Source of the DNA: CAZKXU01 sp964556665 | GTDB lineage: Bacteria; Bdellovibrionota_C; UBA2361; CAZKXU01 | Length of the DNA: 32,197 nucleotides | Direction: 5' to 3' | NCBI GenBank assembly: GCA_964556665.1 | Contig: CAZKXU010000032.1 | Span: 1-32,197, forward strand | In this document: positions 14,913 through 23,559 of the stretch, in pieces | Layout: every line of letters begins with the position of its first letter | How positions within the stretch are numbered: the first letter of the stretch is position 1 | The notes under the pieces: model-generated | Seen by the model: the letters and a program-made list of their open reading frames with translations, nothing else | Told to the model about the DNA's origin: nothing | Database searches by the model: none | Position numbers and translations under genes: made by a program

Positions 14913-14918
14913 CTAAGC

Positions 14919-16061
14919 ATGTCTTCTAATTACTATCACGAACACGAATTATTTATTCAAAATGTACGTAAACTTATCCAAACCGAACTTGCGCCTCATA
15001 TTAACGGTTGGGAAGCAGCTGGAAATTACCCGGACCATGTATTTACGACACTTGGCAGATCCGGGTTTCTTGGCATTCTCCTGCCGGAGGAGTACGGCGG
15101 GATTGAAGGTGACTATCATCTAGCCGGTGCTTGGTGCGAGACCTTCGGGGAGCTATGTGCGGTAGGCTTAACTACCGGCGTCAATATGCATTCACTTGTA
15201 ATTAGTCACGCATTAGCTAAATACGGCACTAAGCTAGAGAAGGAAAAATGGCTGCCGCGTGCAGTCACAGGCGAGGCTATAGGCGCATACGCCTTCACTG
15301 AACCGGGTGCCGGAAGCGATCTGGCAAGTCTGCGCACTAAGGCAGAGCGTAAAGGATCTAAATGGGTCATAAATGGTGCTAAAACTTTTATCACAAATGG
15401 TGCGCGTGCAGATTTTATCTTGGTGCTGACACGAAATGATTTTTCTGCGGGCTATAAGGGTTTTACAACTTTTGTTGTTGATACAAAAACTCCTGGCTTT
15501 AAGGTCAATAGGAAATTAGATAAATTAGGTTGGCGCTCCTCAGACACCGCTGAGCTTAGCTTCGAAAATGTAGAGCTAGAAGATTCAGCAATTCTAGGTA
15601 AAGTTGGAGATGGTTGGATCCAAGCCTCCAACAACCTAAATTGGGAACGCATGATGTTAGCTCTTACCTCGCTAGGCGGAGCAAGAAGATGCTTTCATGA
15701 CACACTTAGATACGCGCGAGACAGAAAGGCTTTCGGCAAAAGCATTATCGAACTGCCTGCCGTTTCAGAGATGATTGAAAAGATGCTGGAAAAGCTTCTT
15801 ATCTGCGAAGCTTACGCACATAAGGCTCTTGATCTAGTAAATCAGCATAAGGATTGTAGACTGGAGGTCTCGGCAGCAAAAAGATTAATCTGCGAAGAAG
15901 CGGTTTGGATCGCCGATCGTGCAATCCAGATCCATGGCGGTTACGGATATACTACTGAGTTTTCAGCCGAACGGTGGTGGAGAGATCTGCGTCTAATGAC
16001 GATTGGCGGCGGAACAAGTGAGATTATGGGAAGCCTTGTAGCTAAAGGGTTGGGAATATAG
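14919..16061 (+). CDS. Acyl-CoA dehydrogenase (long-chain/isovaleryl-type active site)
   Basis: A complete 380-residue acyl-CoA dehydrogenase. The FAD-binding motif AYAFTEPGAGSDLASLRT is at about residues 123-140, with WVINGAKTFITNGARAD after it. The C-terminal motif is IGGGTSEIM, so the base at the medium-chain position is Gly. Instead NWERMM (Glu near residue 243) supplies a Glu where long-chain and isovaleryl-CoA dehydrogenases carry their catalytic base. It is probably active on a branched or long acyl-CoA with ETF as acceptor. It stands alone between the HigBA island and a convergent histidine kinase. The -10 box lies 6 nt before the ATG without a ribosome binding site. It may once have been contiguous with the catabolic genes ending at 9725. 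Confidence 0.92.
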   Translation: MSSNYYHEHELFIQNVRKLIQTELAPHINGWEAAGNYPDHVFTTLGRSGFLGILLPEEYGGIEGDYHLAGAWCETFGELCAVGLTTGVNMHSLVISHALAKYGTKLEKEKWLPRAVTGEAIGAYAFTEPGAGSDLASLRTKAERKGSKWVINGAKTFITNGARADFILVLTRNDFSAGYKGFTTFVVDTKTPGFKVNRKLDKLGWRSSDTAELSFENVELEDSAILGKVGDGWIQASNNLNWERMMLALTSLGGARRCFHDTLRYARDRKAFGKSIIELPAVSEMIEKMLEKLLICEAYAHKALDLVNQHKDCRLEVSAAKRLICEEAVWIADRAIQIHGGYGYTTEFSAERWWRDLRLMTIGGGTSEIMGSLVAKGLGI

Positions 16062-16120
16062 TTTACGTGACTATATTCGTTAACTATCAAATAATATTGA
16101 ATCTCAGCCTTTACCGGATT

Positions 16121-17368
16121 TCAATTCAAGACATTTCCATCACCCATCACAGCACGCAATATCTCCCTACTCCCAAGCGGTTTTTCTAAAAGCTTGATGC
16201 CTGGATTAGTTAATTTTAAAGGATTGCGACTATGATTGGTGGCCAGAATCACTGCTGTTGAATTTAAACCACCACTCTCCTCTATTTTTTTAAGAAGTGA
16301 ATCAATCTCTCCATACCCTTGGTCATCTATAATCACAGTAGTATAATTCGAGGCAGCCACGGCAGTTACCGCCTCTTTGGCTTCAGCTACCTGACTAACG
16401 GTTGCTCCCAATGCCTCAATCAGCCTTGCCATAGCATCACGTGCCATCTCCTCTTTTTCAACTATTAGAATATTTTGTCCTGTGAGAGGCTTCTCCATCA
16501 GAGCAGCCCCTTCTTGCTTATTCGAAGATTGCTCCTGCTGAATTAGTGCCGCGTTAGCTAGCGGCACAGTAAAACCAAAGGAGCTTCCAACTCCTACTTC
16601 ACTGCGCACAGCAATCACACCGCCATTTAATTCAACTAACATCTTACAAATTGCCAAGCCTAAACCAGTGCCGTCCACCATCTCAGGTCGAGTTCCTTCT
16701 CTCTGGTATGGATCGAAGATTCTATTGAGACCTTCTTTTGAGATCCCTATGCCGCTATCATTTACTGAAATTAGAATATATGGATTCGGAAAATCGATCT
16801 TTGCAACTATTTCTATCTCTCCCTCTTTTTGACTGAATTTAATTGCATTGTGGATTAAATTAAATAAAATCTGCTTAAGATGTCGCGCATCACAGTTAGC
16901 AATTAATTTCTGCTCTGTAAAATAATGCTTTATACTTAACTGCTTTTTTATAGCATTTGAATTAAGAAGTCCTATAATAGATTCTACCTCTTCAACTACA
17001 TTAACAGGTTTTGCTTTAGGTTTTACTTGCTGCTCCTCTAGGCGGCTGAGATCAATAAAATCGCTTAGAAGCCTTAAGAGGTGATCACTATACTCTTTGA
17101 TATAAAGAATTGATTTTCTATATTCAGGTTTAATATCCTGACCGATTAAAAGGTCTAGGCTTTCTGCTGAGCAAAGTATTGCACTCAGTGGATTTTTAAT
17201 CTCATGAGCAACCTCACTAGCTAATGTCCCGCGTTGAGAGAGTCTTGCTTTTGCAGCCCTCACATCCTGCTCTAATTTAGATACACGATTACGGTACCAG
17301 CGCTTATCACGCCATGCCTGCCAAAAAGCAACCGTTGCTACAAATAATGCAATAAGAGAGACTGACAC
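16121..17368 (-). CDS. Hybrid sensor histidine kinase with degenerate receiver domain
   Basis: A 415-residue protein starting at a GTG with an AGGTGG ribosome binding site. One N-terminal membrane helix (about residues 3-19) is followed by a short coiled segment, then the HisKA domain with SEVAHEIKNP (His55). The HATPase domain follows, with N box LFNLIHNAIKFSQ (167-179), G1 NDSGIG (203-208) and G2 GTGLGLAI (233-240). A C-terminal receiver begins at about 298. Its acidic pair is VEKEE instead of VDDE, with Lys in place of one Asp. A phosphoacceptor Asp (348 or 349) and the conserved Lys (LEKPL, 396) remain. Phosphotransfer to the receiver may therefore be weak. No response-regulator gene is adjacent, and no sensor domain other than the membrane helix is present. 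Confidence 0.9.
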   Translation of the reverse strand: MSVSLIALFVATVAFWQAWRDKRWYRNRVSKLEQDVRAAKARLSQRGTLASEVAHEIKNPLSAILCSAESLDLLIGQDIKPEYRKSILYIKEYSDHLLRLLSDFIDLSRLEEQQVKPKAKPVNVVEEVESIIGLLNSNAIKKQLSIKHYFTEQKLIANCDARHLKQILFNLIHNAIKFSQKEGEIEIVAKIDFPNPYILISVNDSGIGISKEGLNRIFDPYQREGTRPEMVDGTGLGLAICKMLVELNGGVIAVRSEVGVGSSFGFTVPLANAALIQQEQSSNKQEGAALMEKPLTGQNILIVEKEEMARDAMARLIEALGATVSQVAEAKEAVTAVAASNYTTVIIDDQGYGEIDSLLKKIEESGGLNSTAVILATNHSRNPLKLTNPGIKLLEKPLGSREILRAVMGDGNVLN

Positions 17369-17406
17369 ACACCACCTATTAACCGTTTCTGTTTATATCG
17401 GATTAA

Positions 17407-17435
17407 TTGGATCAGATCTTAAAGCAAAGTAATAT
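17407..17435 (+). promoter_or_regulatory. Candidate promoter for the DMT transporter gene
   Basis: TTGGAT (17407-17412) and TAATAT (17430-17435) have a 17-bp spacer. The -10 box ends 8 nt before the GTG at 17444, again a leaderless-like layout. Confidence 0.4.
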
Positions 17436-17443
17436 TATAGAGC

Positions 17444-18364
17444 GTGCTGGAGATGAAATATAAGTCAAATGATATCGCTAACTTAAGTCTTATAATGGCT
17501 GCTGTTATGGGAGGCTCAGTCCCAACCGTTATGAAATTTGTCCTACGCGAGCTTCCGCCTCTTACAACATCGTTTCTGCGAGTGGCGCTGCTGTGCATAG
17601 CCCTCCTCCCAGTTTTAGTAAAAAATCGAAATAAGGTGCTAATACATTTTAATCTCGCGCGACCTGTAGGACTCACTTGGGCTGCTAATATAACTTTTTT
17701 TGTAATAGGTATTCCACATACTACTGCCTTTGTATCACAGTTACTATACGCATCTGTTCCGATATTTATGTTAGGAGTAAACCGTCTTTCTTTGAAGGAA
17801 AATATCACTACAAAGCAACGATTTGGATCCTTCTTAGGTGCTCTCGGAGTAATCTCGATCATCAGCAGCGGAGCCAACCTCACACCCGGTGGACTTTATG
17901 GAGGCGCACTTGTTTTAACTGCTGCTTTTTTGTGGACATTATATCTGATCTTTCTTAAAAGATTAGCGCCACACCTCTCTGTCTTTGAAGCCACTGCAAG
18001 CTCTGCAGCCTTAAGTACACCACTTGTATTTGCTGCAATGTATATTTCTGAGGGGTTTTCTGGGTTAGTGCTGCTGCCAGTGATTTCAATCGGCACCTGG
18101 ATTGCACTAATCATACTTTCCTTAGTAACTACACTTGGATATATGATTTTCTTTCAGATTGGGGTTAAGCATGGCTCCGCTTTTTTAGCGAGCAATATGA
18201 TTTTTATATCGATTCTAGTCTCGCTCTTGGAGAGCCGCCTATTATTAGGGGAGCCTATTACAGTATCTATAATTTTAGGTGCTGCAATATTATTATGCGG
18301 AGTTTATTACGCTAAAGGCCAACCTGATATCAAAACAGCTAACGTGCCCGCACCAAGCTCTTAG
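17444..18364 (+). CDS. EamA/DMT-superfamily transporter
   Basis: A 306-residue inner-membrane protein with about ten hydrophobic segments arranged as two EamA repeats. The first repeat begins near IANLSLIMAAVMGGSVPTVM with LRELPPLTTSFLRV. The second follows GGLYGGALVLTAAFLWTLYL with LAPHLSVFEATASSAA, and the last helix is AAILLCGVYYAKG. Such drug/metabolite transporters export or import small metabolites; the substrate cannot be assigned. The start is a GTG at 17444 or an ATG three codons downstream (17453); a GGAG lies just before the latter. It is divergent from the kinase and its 3' end overlaps meaB by about 26 bp on the opposite strand. Confidence 0.9.
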   Translation: MLEMKYKSNDIANLSLIMAAVMGGSVPTVMKFVLRELPPLTTSFLRVALLCIALLPVLVKNRNKVLIHFNLARPVGLTWAANITFFVIGIPHTTAFVSQLLYASVPIFMLGVNRLSLKENITTKQRFGSFLGALGVISIISSGANLTPGGLYGGALVLTAAFLWTLYLIFLKRLAPHLSVFEATASSAALSTPLVFAAMYISEGFSGLVLLPVISIGTWIALIILSLVTTLGYMIFFQIGVKHGSAFLASNMIFISILVSLLESRLLLGEPITVSIILGAAILLCGVYYAKGQPDIKTANVPAPSS

Positions 18365-19283
18365 CTACTGAATACGGATCACTTTTTCTATCAACACAGC
18401 GCTGTGCCATGCGCATAAGGCGTTTTGAGTCATTTGCAAAAACACGCTCCAGCACGATTGAGCTTGCTAATCTAATGATATTCTCCTGGATGATTTTTAA
18501 CTTTCTCTCTTTTCCCTGTGCTGAGCTCTTAAGCCAGCGTTGATGCGAAAGACATTTTTCAACAACCTCCGTTACTCCATCACCTTGTGTTGCAACAGTT
18601 CGCAATATTGGAGGCTCCCAGTCTTCTTTTTTATTTTCTACCAGAGAAAGAAGGGTACGCAGATCCTTGTGCAAGATATCAGCACCTTCGCGATCAGCTT
18701 TATTTATTACAAAAAGATCTGCAATCTCGAGAATGCCCGCCTTGATCGCCTGGACACTGTCACCCATGCCTGGAACTAGAACAACAATACAGGTATCTGC
18801 CGTACGAACAATGTCCACCTCTCCCTGACCTACTCCTACAGTTTCAACAAAAACAAGATCAAACTTTGCTGCGTCAAGAACACGCACCGCATCCAAGGTA
18901 GCCCGAGATAGCCCACCCAATGCGCCTCGAGTTGCCATGCTACGAACGTATATATCAGGATCCTCTACTGTCTTATTCATACGGATACGATCTCCTAAGA
19001 TCGCACCTCCAGAAAACGGACTACTAGGATCAATCGCTAGAATAGCTACTCTTTTACCGAGCTTACGAGCCTGGACGGCCAACTGGTCAACAAGGGTTGA
19101 CTTACCTGCTCCAGGAGAACCTGTAACACCTATGACATGTGCATGGCCACTTTTTTTAAAAAGTTCAGACTGAATCTTTCTTACCCGCGGTGAATTATTT
19201 TCAACTAAAGTAATTAGACGTGACACTGCTCGCATATCTCTTTGCGGGACCTTTGTAAGCAGCTCTTTAGCGGTAAAATTCAT
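18339..19283 (-). CDS. meaB: MeaB/ArgK-family GTPase (methylmalonyl-CoA mutase chaperone)
   Basis: A 314-residue G3E-family P-loop GTPase. The Walker A motif is GVTGSPGAGKSTLVDQL (about residues 52-68). The family-specific GGAILGDRIRM, the switch FVETVGVGQGEVD and the base-recognition NKAD are all present. MeaB protects and reloads B12-dependent acyl-CoA mutases such as methylmalonyl-CoA mutase in the cytoplasm. The mutase subunits are not in the window, so this gene has been separated from them. A mutase-linked propionyl-CoA route would fit the acyl-CoA catabolism around it. The ATG has a TATTAT -10 box 6 nt upstream and no ribosome binding site. A MITE-like element begins just upstream of its promoter. 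Confidence 0.93.
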   Translation of the reverse strand: MNFTAKELLTKVPQRDMRAVSRLITLVENNSPRVRKIQSELFKKSGHAHVIGVTGSPGAGKSTLVDQLAVQARKLGKRVAILAIDPSSPFSGGAILGDRIRMNKTVEDPDIYVRSMATRGALGGLSRATLDAVRVLDAAKFDLVFVETVGVGQGEVDIVRTADTCIVVLVPGMGDSVQAIKAGILEIADLFVINKADREGADILHKDLRTLLSLVENKKEDWEPPILRTVATQGDGVTEVVEKCLSHQRWLKSSAQGKERKLKIIQENIIRLASSIVLERVFANDSKRLMRMAQRCVDRKSDPYSVAKSLVRAR

Positions 19284-19289
19284 GACTGA

Positions 19290-19318
19290 ATAATAACGGT
19301 GAAATTGATTGAGAGCAA
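19290..19318 (-). promoter_or_regulatory. Candidate meaB promoter, leaderless layout
   Basis: On the minus strand TTGCTC (19318-19313) and TATTAT (19295-19290) are 17 bp apart. The -10 box ends 6 nt before the ATG at 19283. The repeat element starts 13 bp upstream of the -35. Confidence 0.45.
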
Positions 19319-19331
19319 TGGGGCAGATATA

Positions 19332-19517
19332 CTAGTGCTCCTCCAAATAAGTTTTTTCACGTCTAGCATCACATCGTTGCCCCACCTTGTCACGCTTCTC
19401 AGTCGGAAAATCCTCGCAATACTCCAGTATTGCTGCGGATTTCCTCCTTCCGAGGCGTGCCAATCTGGGGCAACGCTGCGCGCTATACGTGAAAAAACTT
19501 ATTTGGCGAAGCACTAG
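19332..19517 (+). mobile_element. 186-bp MITE-like element, copy 1
   Basis: It is bounded by CTAG on both sides. Next to these are imperfect terminal inverted repeats of about 27 bp: TGCTCCTCCAAATAAG... on the left and, read inverted, TGCTTCGCCAAATAAG... on the right, both continuing TTTTTTCACGT. Inside, GTTGCCCC pairs with GGGGCAAC and GCAATACT with AGTATTGC, so the whole element can fold into one long hairpin. It is identical base for base to 23560-23745. It encodes no plausible protein. CTAG at both ends would fit a target duplication of the IS5-type YTAR class. Confidence 0.85.
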
Positions 19518-19518
19518 A

Positions 19519-19670
19519 ACCGCGGGAATCTTGCCCGCATACGAATTCCCTGCGACTTCGTATGCGGGCAAGAGCACGCTACGCCTGGACTTGTTGAGGC
19601 TTGCGTCGCAAGCATTTATCTTACGCTGCCTGGTAGCAGTGCCGTGCACTGCCCAGGCGCGTCCCACGGT
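19519..19670 (+). repeat. Hairpin-rich palindromic block with short inverted ends
   Basis: The left end ACCGCGGGA (19519-19527) is matched, inverted, by TCCCACGGT (19662-19670) with one mismatch. Inside are a perfect 16-bp stem (19530-19545 with 19557-19572, 11-nt loop), GCTTGC/GCAAGC (19599-19613), and GCCTGG/CCAGGC (19628-19658) enclosing GCAGTGC/GCACTGC. It lies between the end of flgE and MITE copy 1 and could terminate or stabilise the flagellar transcript. Confidence 0.65.
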
Positions 19671-19698
19671 CCCAGTATACAAAACTATCTAAGAGTAA

Positions 19699-21027
19699 CT
19701 AAACCAACTGCTGGATCTCGCCCAAGAGCTGATTAATAATCGTGATAACTCTAGAGTTCGCTTGGAACCCTCTCTGAAGTGTAATTAATTTTACAAACTC
19801 GTTTGCGATATCAACCGTAGAGAGCTCAACCGAACCGGAGGAAAGCGTTCCAAATGTTCCAGTATCAGGCAATCCGACAACCGGCTCACCTGACTCTGTT
19901 GATTGCTGTAAAAGCTGATTACCAACACGGGTTAATCCTTCAGGGTTTGCGAAGTTTACCAATCCAATCGAACCGATAACTGCCGTCTGGCCGTTATCAA
20001 GTACGGCAAATATCTGTCCGTCTCCTTCAATACTAACACTAGTAACAGTACCGATACCCTGTCCGTCCTGGGTGATGCCGCTTATGTTTGAGCTTGAGGA
20101 GAACTGGGTAAATGGGTCAAATGATATATCAATCGTACCGTTAGCAACTGATCCATTATTCCATGGAATAATCGCTGTTAGATCAGAGCTGCCGGCAGCA
20201 GGAGTATTGGTACGTGTGCCATCACCATTGGCAAAGGCTAAGGAGATGTTCCCATTAGGCGTAGTAGCACCGTCAACGATTAGTCGCGGCAACCCTGTTG
20301 CTGAGCCGGTTGTATCAACATCCTCACTATTAACATATCCTCTTACAGTGTAGGCATTAGAACCGGTATGAAAGAAGAAAAATGTAAGGGTATGGAAGGC
20401 GCCTAGTGAATCTGTAATGTCTACTACAGTTGAAAATTCAGATACCGCATTTAAATCAGCATATGTTGTAGTAGTAAGCCCGGTCGTTGCTCCTGCATTT
20501 GATACAGTAGGGATAGAGGCTGCAGCTATCGTTGCGGCAGAAGCGTCAACGTTACCAGAAACAGTAACAGCGGTTGTAGCAACACTATCCTGAGAAACAG
20601 TATTTATATTTATCCCCTCTAATGTGCCTGAACCACCAGCTGGAAAACCTAATACCTGCAACCCGTTCTGATTTACGATATTACCTGACTCATCGACCCT
20701 AAAATTTCCTGCACGTGTATAATAACGCGCACCGCTATCAGAAACTGCGAAAAATCCGTTGCCATCGATAGCTAGATCAAGTGGACGGCTAGTAAACTCC
20801 AAAGTACCCTGGGTAAAAATCGGAGTAACTGCAGAGTTTGAGGAACCGCTACCAACCTGTTTGCCAGATGTCTGTCCACCGGCTAGCAAGTCCTGGAACT
20901 CGGCGCGACTCTGCTTAAACCCTAAGGTGCTAGCGTTTGCAATATTATCACCGACAACCGCAATAGCCACACCAAAAGCACTTAAACCTGAACGTCCTGA
21001 GAAAAGACCGTTTAAAATACTAGGCAC
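19699..21027 (-). CDS. flgE: Flagellar hook protein FlgE
   Basis: A 442-residue flagellar hook/basal-body protein that polymerises into the extracellular hook. The N-terminal rod-like motif VGDNIANASTLGFKQSRAEF (about residues 26-45) and the following QDLLAG are typical. RPLDLAIDGNGFFAV and YYTRAGNFRVDESGNIV are FlgE/FlgG-family signatures. The C-terminal helix VDIANEFVKLITLQRGFQAN closes the D0 domain. A variable Thr/Ser-rich middle (about residues 150-330) forms the surface domain. It is the last gene of the flagellar unit, after flgD. Its 3' end is followed by a hairpin-rich repeat block and a MITE copy. Confidence 0.96.
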   Translation of the reverse strand: MPSILNGLFSGRSGLSAFGVAIAVVGDNIANASTLGFKQSRAEFQDLLAGGQTSGKQVGSGSSNSAVTPIFTQGTLEFTSRPLDLAIDGNGFFAVSDSGARYYTRAGNFRVDESGNIVNQNGLQVLGFPAGGSGTLEGININTVSQDSVATTAVTVSGNVDASAATIAAASIPTVSNAGATTGLTTTTYADLNAVSEFSTVVDITDSLGAFHTLTFFFFHTGSNAYTVRGYVNSEDVDTTGSATGLPRLIVDGATTPNGNISLAFANGDGTRTNTPAAGSSDLTAIIPWNNGSVANGTIDISFDPFTQFSSSSNISGITQDGQGIGTVTSVSIEGDGQIFAVLDNGQTAVIGSIGLVNFANPEGLTRVGNQLLQQSTESGEPVVGLPDTGTFGTLSSGSVELSTVDIANEFVKLITLQRGFQANSRVITIINQLLGEIQQLV

Positions 21028-21088
21028 TGTAATTTCTCCTTAAAAAAACCTAAACATCGTATCTGCCCAGACAAAGTGTACAATTTTA

Positions 21089-21763
21089 CTAGCCTGGAAT
21101 ACTAACCTCTGTAACATCAGCTGGTGATACCTCACGTCCACCAACTAACAAACTCGGGTCCGGTCCTGGAATAAAACCACTAACTATGCCTGCTACAAAT
21201 CCTTCCGGCTCTATCTGACCGCCTAGAGCATTTTTTGCACGAATCTTAAAGTTATAGATCCCGTTCTCTAGATCCACACCTGTAAGATTTACCTTATGCT
21301 TTCCAGCTGCTACTGAGCCAATTTCTAGTGTTGTTCTAACATTACCCAGCTGATCTATGATATCAATCGCCAGGTCATCAACATTGTCTTCCAGATCAAA
21401 TTTAATAATTCCTCCTTCCTGTCCTGATAATTCTATCTCCTTGCTAGTCAGAGTGACTTCATGACCGAGATATGCAGCAAGCGAATTCAATTCTGCTGCC
21501 GAATCTGTGCCACCGATTTTCTTATTGATCTGAGTTAACTGCTCCAACTGTGAGAACTGAGCAAGCTGCGAAGCAAATTCCTGATTATCCATAGGATTTA
21601 GAGGATCCTGATTTTTCAACTGAGTGACCAATAAAGTCATAAACTCATTTTTGTCGATCTCTGAATCACTTACCTTACGTGCTTTCTCTGATTTCTGATT
21701 TAATTCAGAGATCAAGCTTTGATTCAATGTCGACTTACCGATGTTGTTTGTCTCGTCTGCCAT
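21089..21763 (-). CDS. flgD: Flagellar hook assembly scaffold FlgD
   Basis: A 224-residue hook-capping protein needed to assemble FlgE subunits and then discarded. The N-terminal signature is intact: KNEFMTLLVTQLKNQDPLNP, then QEFASQLAQFSQLEQL (about residues 43-78). The C-terminal part contains the FlgD Ig/tudor-like domain with YNFKIRAKNALGG. It follows fliK by 14 bp and precedes flgE by about 60 bp, the usual fliK-flgD-flgE order. Confidence 0.95.
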   Translation of the reverse strand: MADETNNIGKSTLNQSLISELNQKSEKARKVSDSEIDKNEFMTLLVTQLKNQDPLNPMDNQEFASQLAQFSQLEQLTQINKKIGGTDSAAELNSLAAYLGHEVTLTSKEIELSGQEGGIIKFDLEDNVDDLAIDIIDQLGNVRTTLEIGSVAAGKHKVNLTGVDLENGIYNFKIRAKNALGGQIEPEGFVAGIVSGFIPGPDPSLLVGGREVSPADVTEVSIPG

Positions 21764-21777
21764 AAAATCTTAACTTT

Positions 21778-23334
21778 TTAAGCTATCCAGTGATCTTTCA
21801 CCCTCATTTCGTTATTAACAATATCAAATTCCTGCGTTAATCCCAATGCGAAATCTAACTCACTCTCGGTAAAAATGGCCCGCCTGTCCTGCGTATTTGT
21901 CTGCTGATCCCTTCTATTTTCCTTATGACCATCGGACTGTACGGAAACTGTTACCCGATCTACGTTTAAACCGATCGATCTTAGCACTCCTTGCAATTCA
22001 TGTACCCGCTCTCGCAATAAGGTTTGAACCGGGCTTGATTCAGCCACAATCCTGGCATGCAGTAGCCCATCACGCAGCGATATATCCACTTTAACACTTC
22101 CAAGCGATGGTGGATCAAGACGGAATGAGAGGTTTTTGCCGTCCTTTGATTTAGCAACCTCTGAAAGTGCTTCCTTTACCCTATCAAGGGTATTTATCTG
22201 CTGTGTGCGAGTAAGAGTCTTGGGGCGTTCCTCATTATACTTATTTGAATCTACTGCTTTAGTTGCTGTAGTAATGGAGACATTTTGTGTCGCTGTAGTA
22301 TTTACTTTCTGCTGAGTCTGAATTTTAGTAGAAGAAGCTTCAAACACTTGGCGTATTGCCTCAGTGATTGCCTGCCTTTCAACACCGCCACGCACTACCT
22401 GCTCTGTCTGACTGACTGGATTTATCTGCACAGATTTAAGCTGAACTTCACCCTCGCGTTTGCTGACAAGAGCATCTTTAAATGCTACATTTTCAACTAT
22501 TTTTTCGTTACTGTTCTGCTGCAGCTGCTCCTGAGTTACAGCTCCTGACTGATCAGGTGTTTGCGTCATACTAACAGCTGGCATCTCTGATTCTGCTACA
22601 TGATTAGCTTTCAAGTCAAAATGCTTCTGATTGCCTTCATTATGTTGCTGGTTTAACTTATTAGTTGCTACTGCTACTCTCTCTGTCGAAACTTTACTTT
22701 CTATCACTGCGCCTACTTCTAACAGTAGCTCTGGATCCTCTCCCTCTCCCTCTCCCTCAGAATCGTTTATTTGAATCTCAGGCTCATTTTTATGATTCTG
22801 CTTTACTGGAGCTATTATTGCTGACTGTCTTACTATATCCTCCGCCGAGAGAATGACATTTTCTAGTACTGACTCTGTACTCTCATCTTCCTCTGAGATC
22901 ACTACCTTGAGATCGCCTTCCTCAGTCTGTATATCTGCTTCTTGCTCATCGATTAATTCTTTACTACAAATATCGGAATTACATTCAAGCTGCTCATTGG
23001 TCAATTCATCACTACTAACTTCAGCTGGGACTTCTTCTGGCAACTCAGCTCTCTTCATAGTATTCTGTGGTTGAACCTCATCTAATAGACCGGTTGGCAG
23101 CTCAACCTTCTTCACCTCCTGAATCTTATAGCTCTCAGTATCGAAAAGCTCAGAGGAAAATAGTGCATTACTACTTATCTTGTTTGCAGCTTTACTAAGA
23201 AGATCTGAGAACTGCTGATATAAGGCTAAGTCCTTTGCTGTGGCTTGGCTGTCCTGAGGGACGGTTGCTGCTCCTGGAGTTAGCGCGGCGGCAGAATTTA
23301 CCTTAGACTGGTATATTTTTCCTACATTTCGCAT
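21778..23334 (-). CDS. fliK: Flagellar hook-length control protein FliK
   Basis: A 518-residue protein. Its first ~370 residues are low-complexity and rich in Gln, Glu, Ser and Thr, as expected for the exported ruler part. The C-terminal Flg_hook domain is clear: LSFRLDPPSLGSVKVDISLR, then GLLHARIVAESSPVQTLLRE and LRSIGLNVDRVTVSV (about residues 398-465). That domain contacts FlhB and switches export specificity once the hook is complete. A 6-bp repeat encoding Gly-Glu pairs lies in the ruler part at 22737-22758. The upstream gap of 411 bp contains MITE copy 2, so its coupling to the upstream operon is weakened. Confidence 0.9.
   Translation of the reverse strand: MRNVGKIYQSKVNSAAALTPGAATVPQDSQATAKDLALYQQFSDLLSKAANKISSNALFSSELFDTESYKIQEVKKVELPTGLLDEVQPQNTMKRAELPEEVPAEVSSDELTNEQLECNSDICSKELIDEQEADIQTEEGDLKVVISEEDESTESVLENVILSAEDIVRQSAIIAPVKQNHKNEPEIQINDSEGEGEGEDPELLLEVGAVIESKVSTERVAVATNKLNQQHNEGNQKHFDLKANHVAESEMPAVSMTQTPDQSGAVTQEQLQQNSNEKIVENVAFKDALVSKREGEVQLKSVQINPVSQTEQVVRGGVERQAITEAIRQVFEASSTKIQTQQKVNTTATQNVSITTATKAVDSNKYNEERPKTLTRTQQINTLDRVKEALSEVAKSKDGKNLSFRLDPPSLGSVKVDISLRDGLLHARIVAESSPVQTLLRERVHELQGVLRSIGLNVDRVTVSVQSDGHKENRRDQQTNTQDRRAIFTESELDFALGLTQEFDIVNNEMRVKDHWIA
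22737..22758 (-). repeat. In-frame 6-bp tandem repeat in fliK
   Basis: Three exact TCCCTC units plus a partial one encode GEGEGE in the FliK ruler region. Since the unit is two codons, copy-number change would alter length without a frameshift. Confidence 0.7.
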
Positions 23335-23559
23335 GCTTTGCCGTCAAAATGCCTTAAAATTACGATAACTTATAATAGAGCAAGTGGTGGGCCAGGTTTA
23401 GAGTATGCAGGAACAACGCATTTCAATAAATGCTTGAAAAGATTTGAATGAGTAAAGTTACAGATTAAATGTAGCCCTAGGCGACCGACAGGCAGTCTCA
23501 CAGTTTCTGGAAGGGCCTCTAAACTGACTTTTTGCAAATAGAGAGTTCCCGGGCAGAAA
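23335..23559. other. Intergenic stretch between fliK and MITE copy 2
   Basis: 225 bp without a credible gene. The only open frames are short and cross into the repeat. I see no strong hairpin; a promoter for fliK may lie here, but no clear -35/-10 pair stands out. Confidence 0.45.

Noticed and set aside
19550..19700. tRNA or structured RNA gene in the hairpin block
   Set aside because: The stems are simple palindromes without a cloverleaf or a conserved RNA motif.
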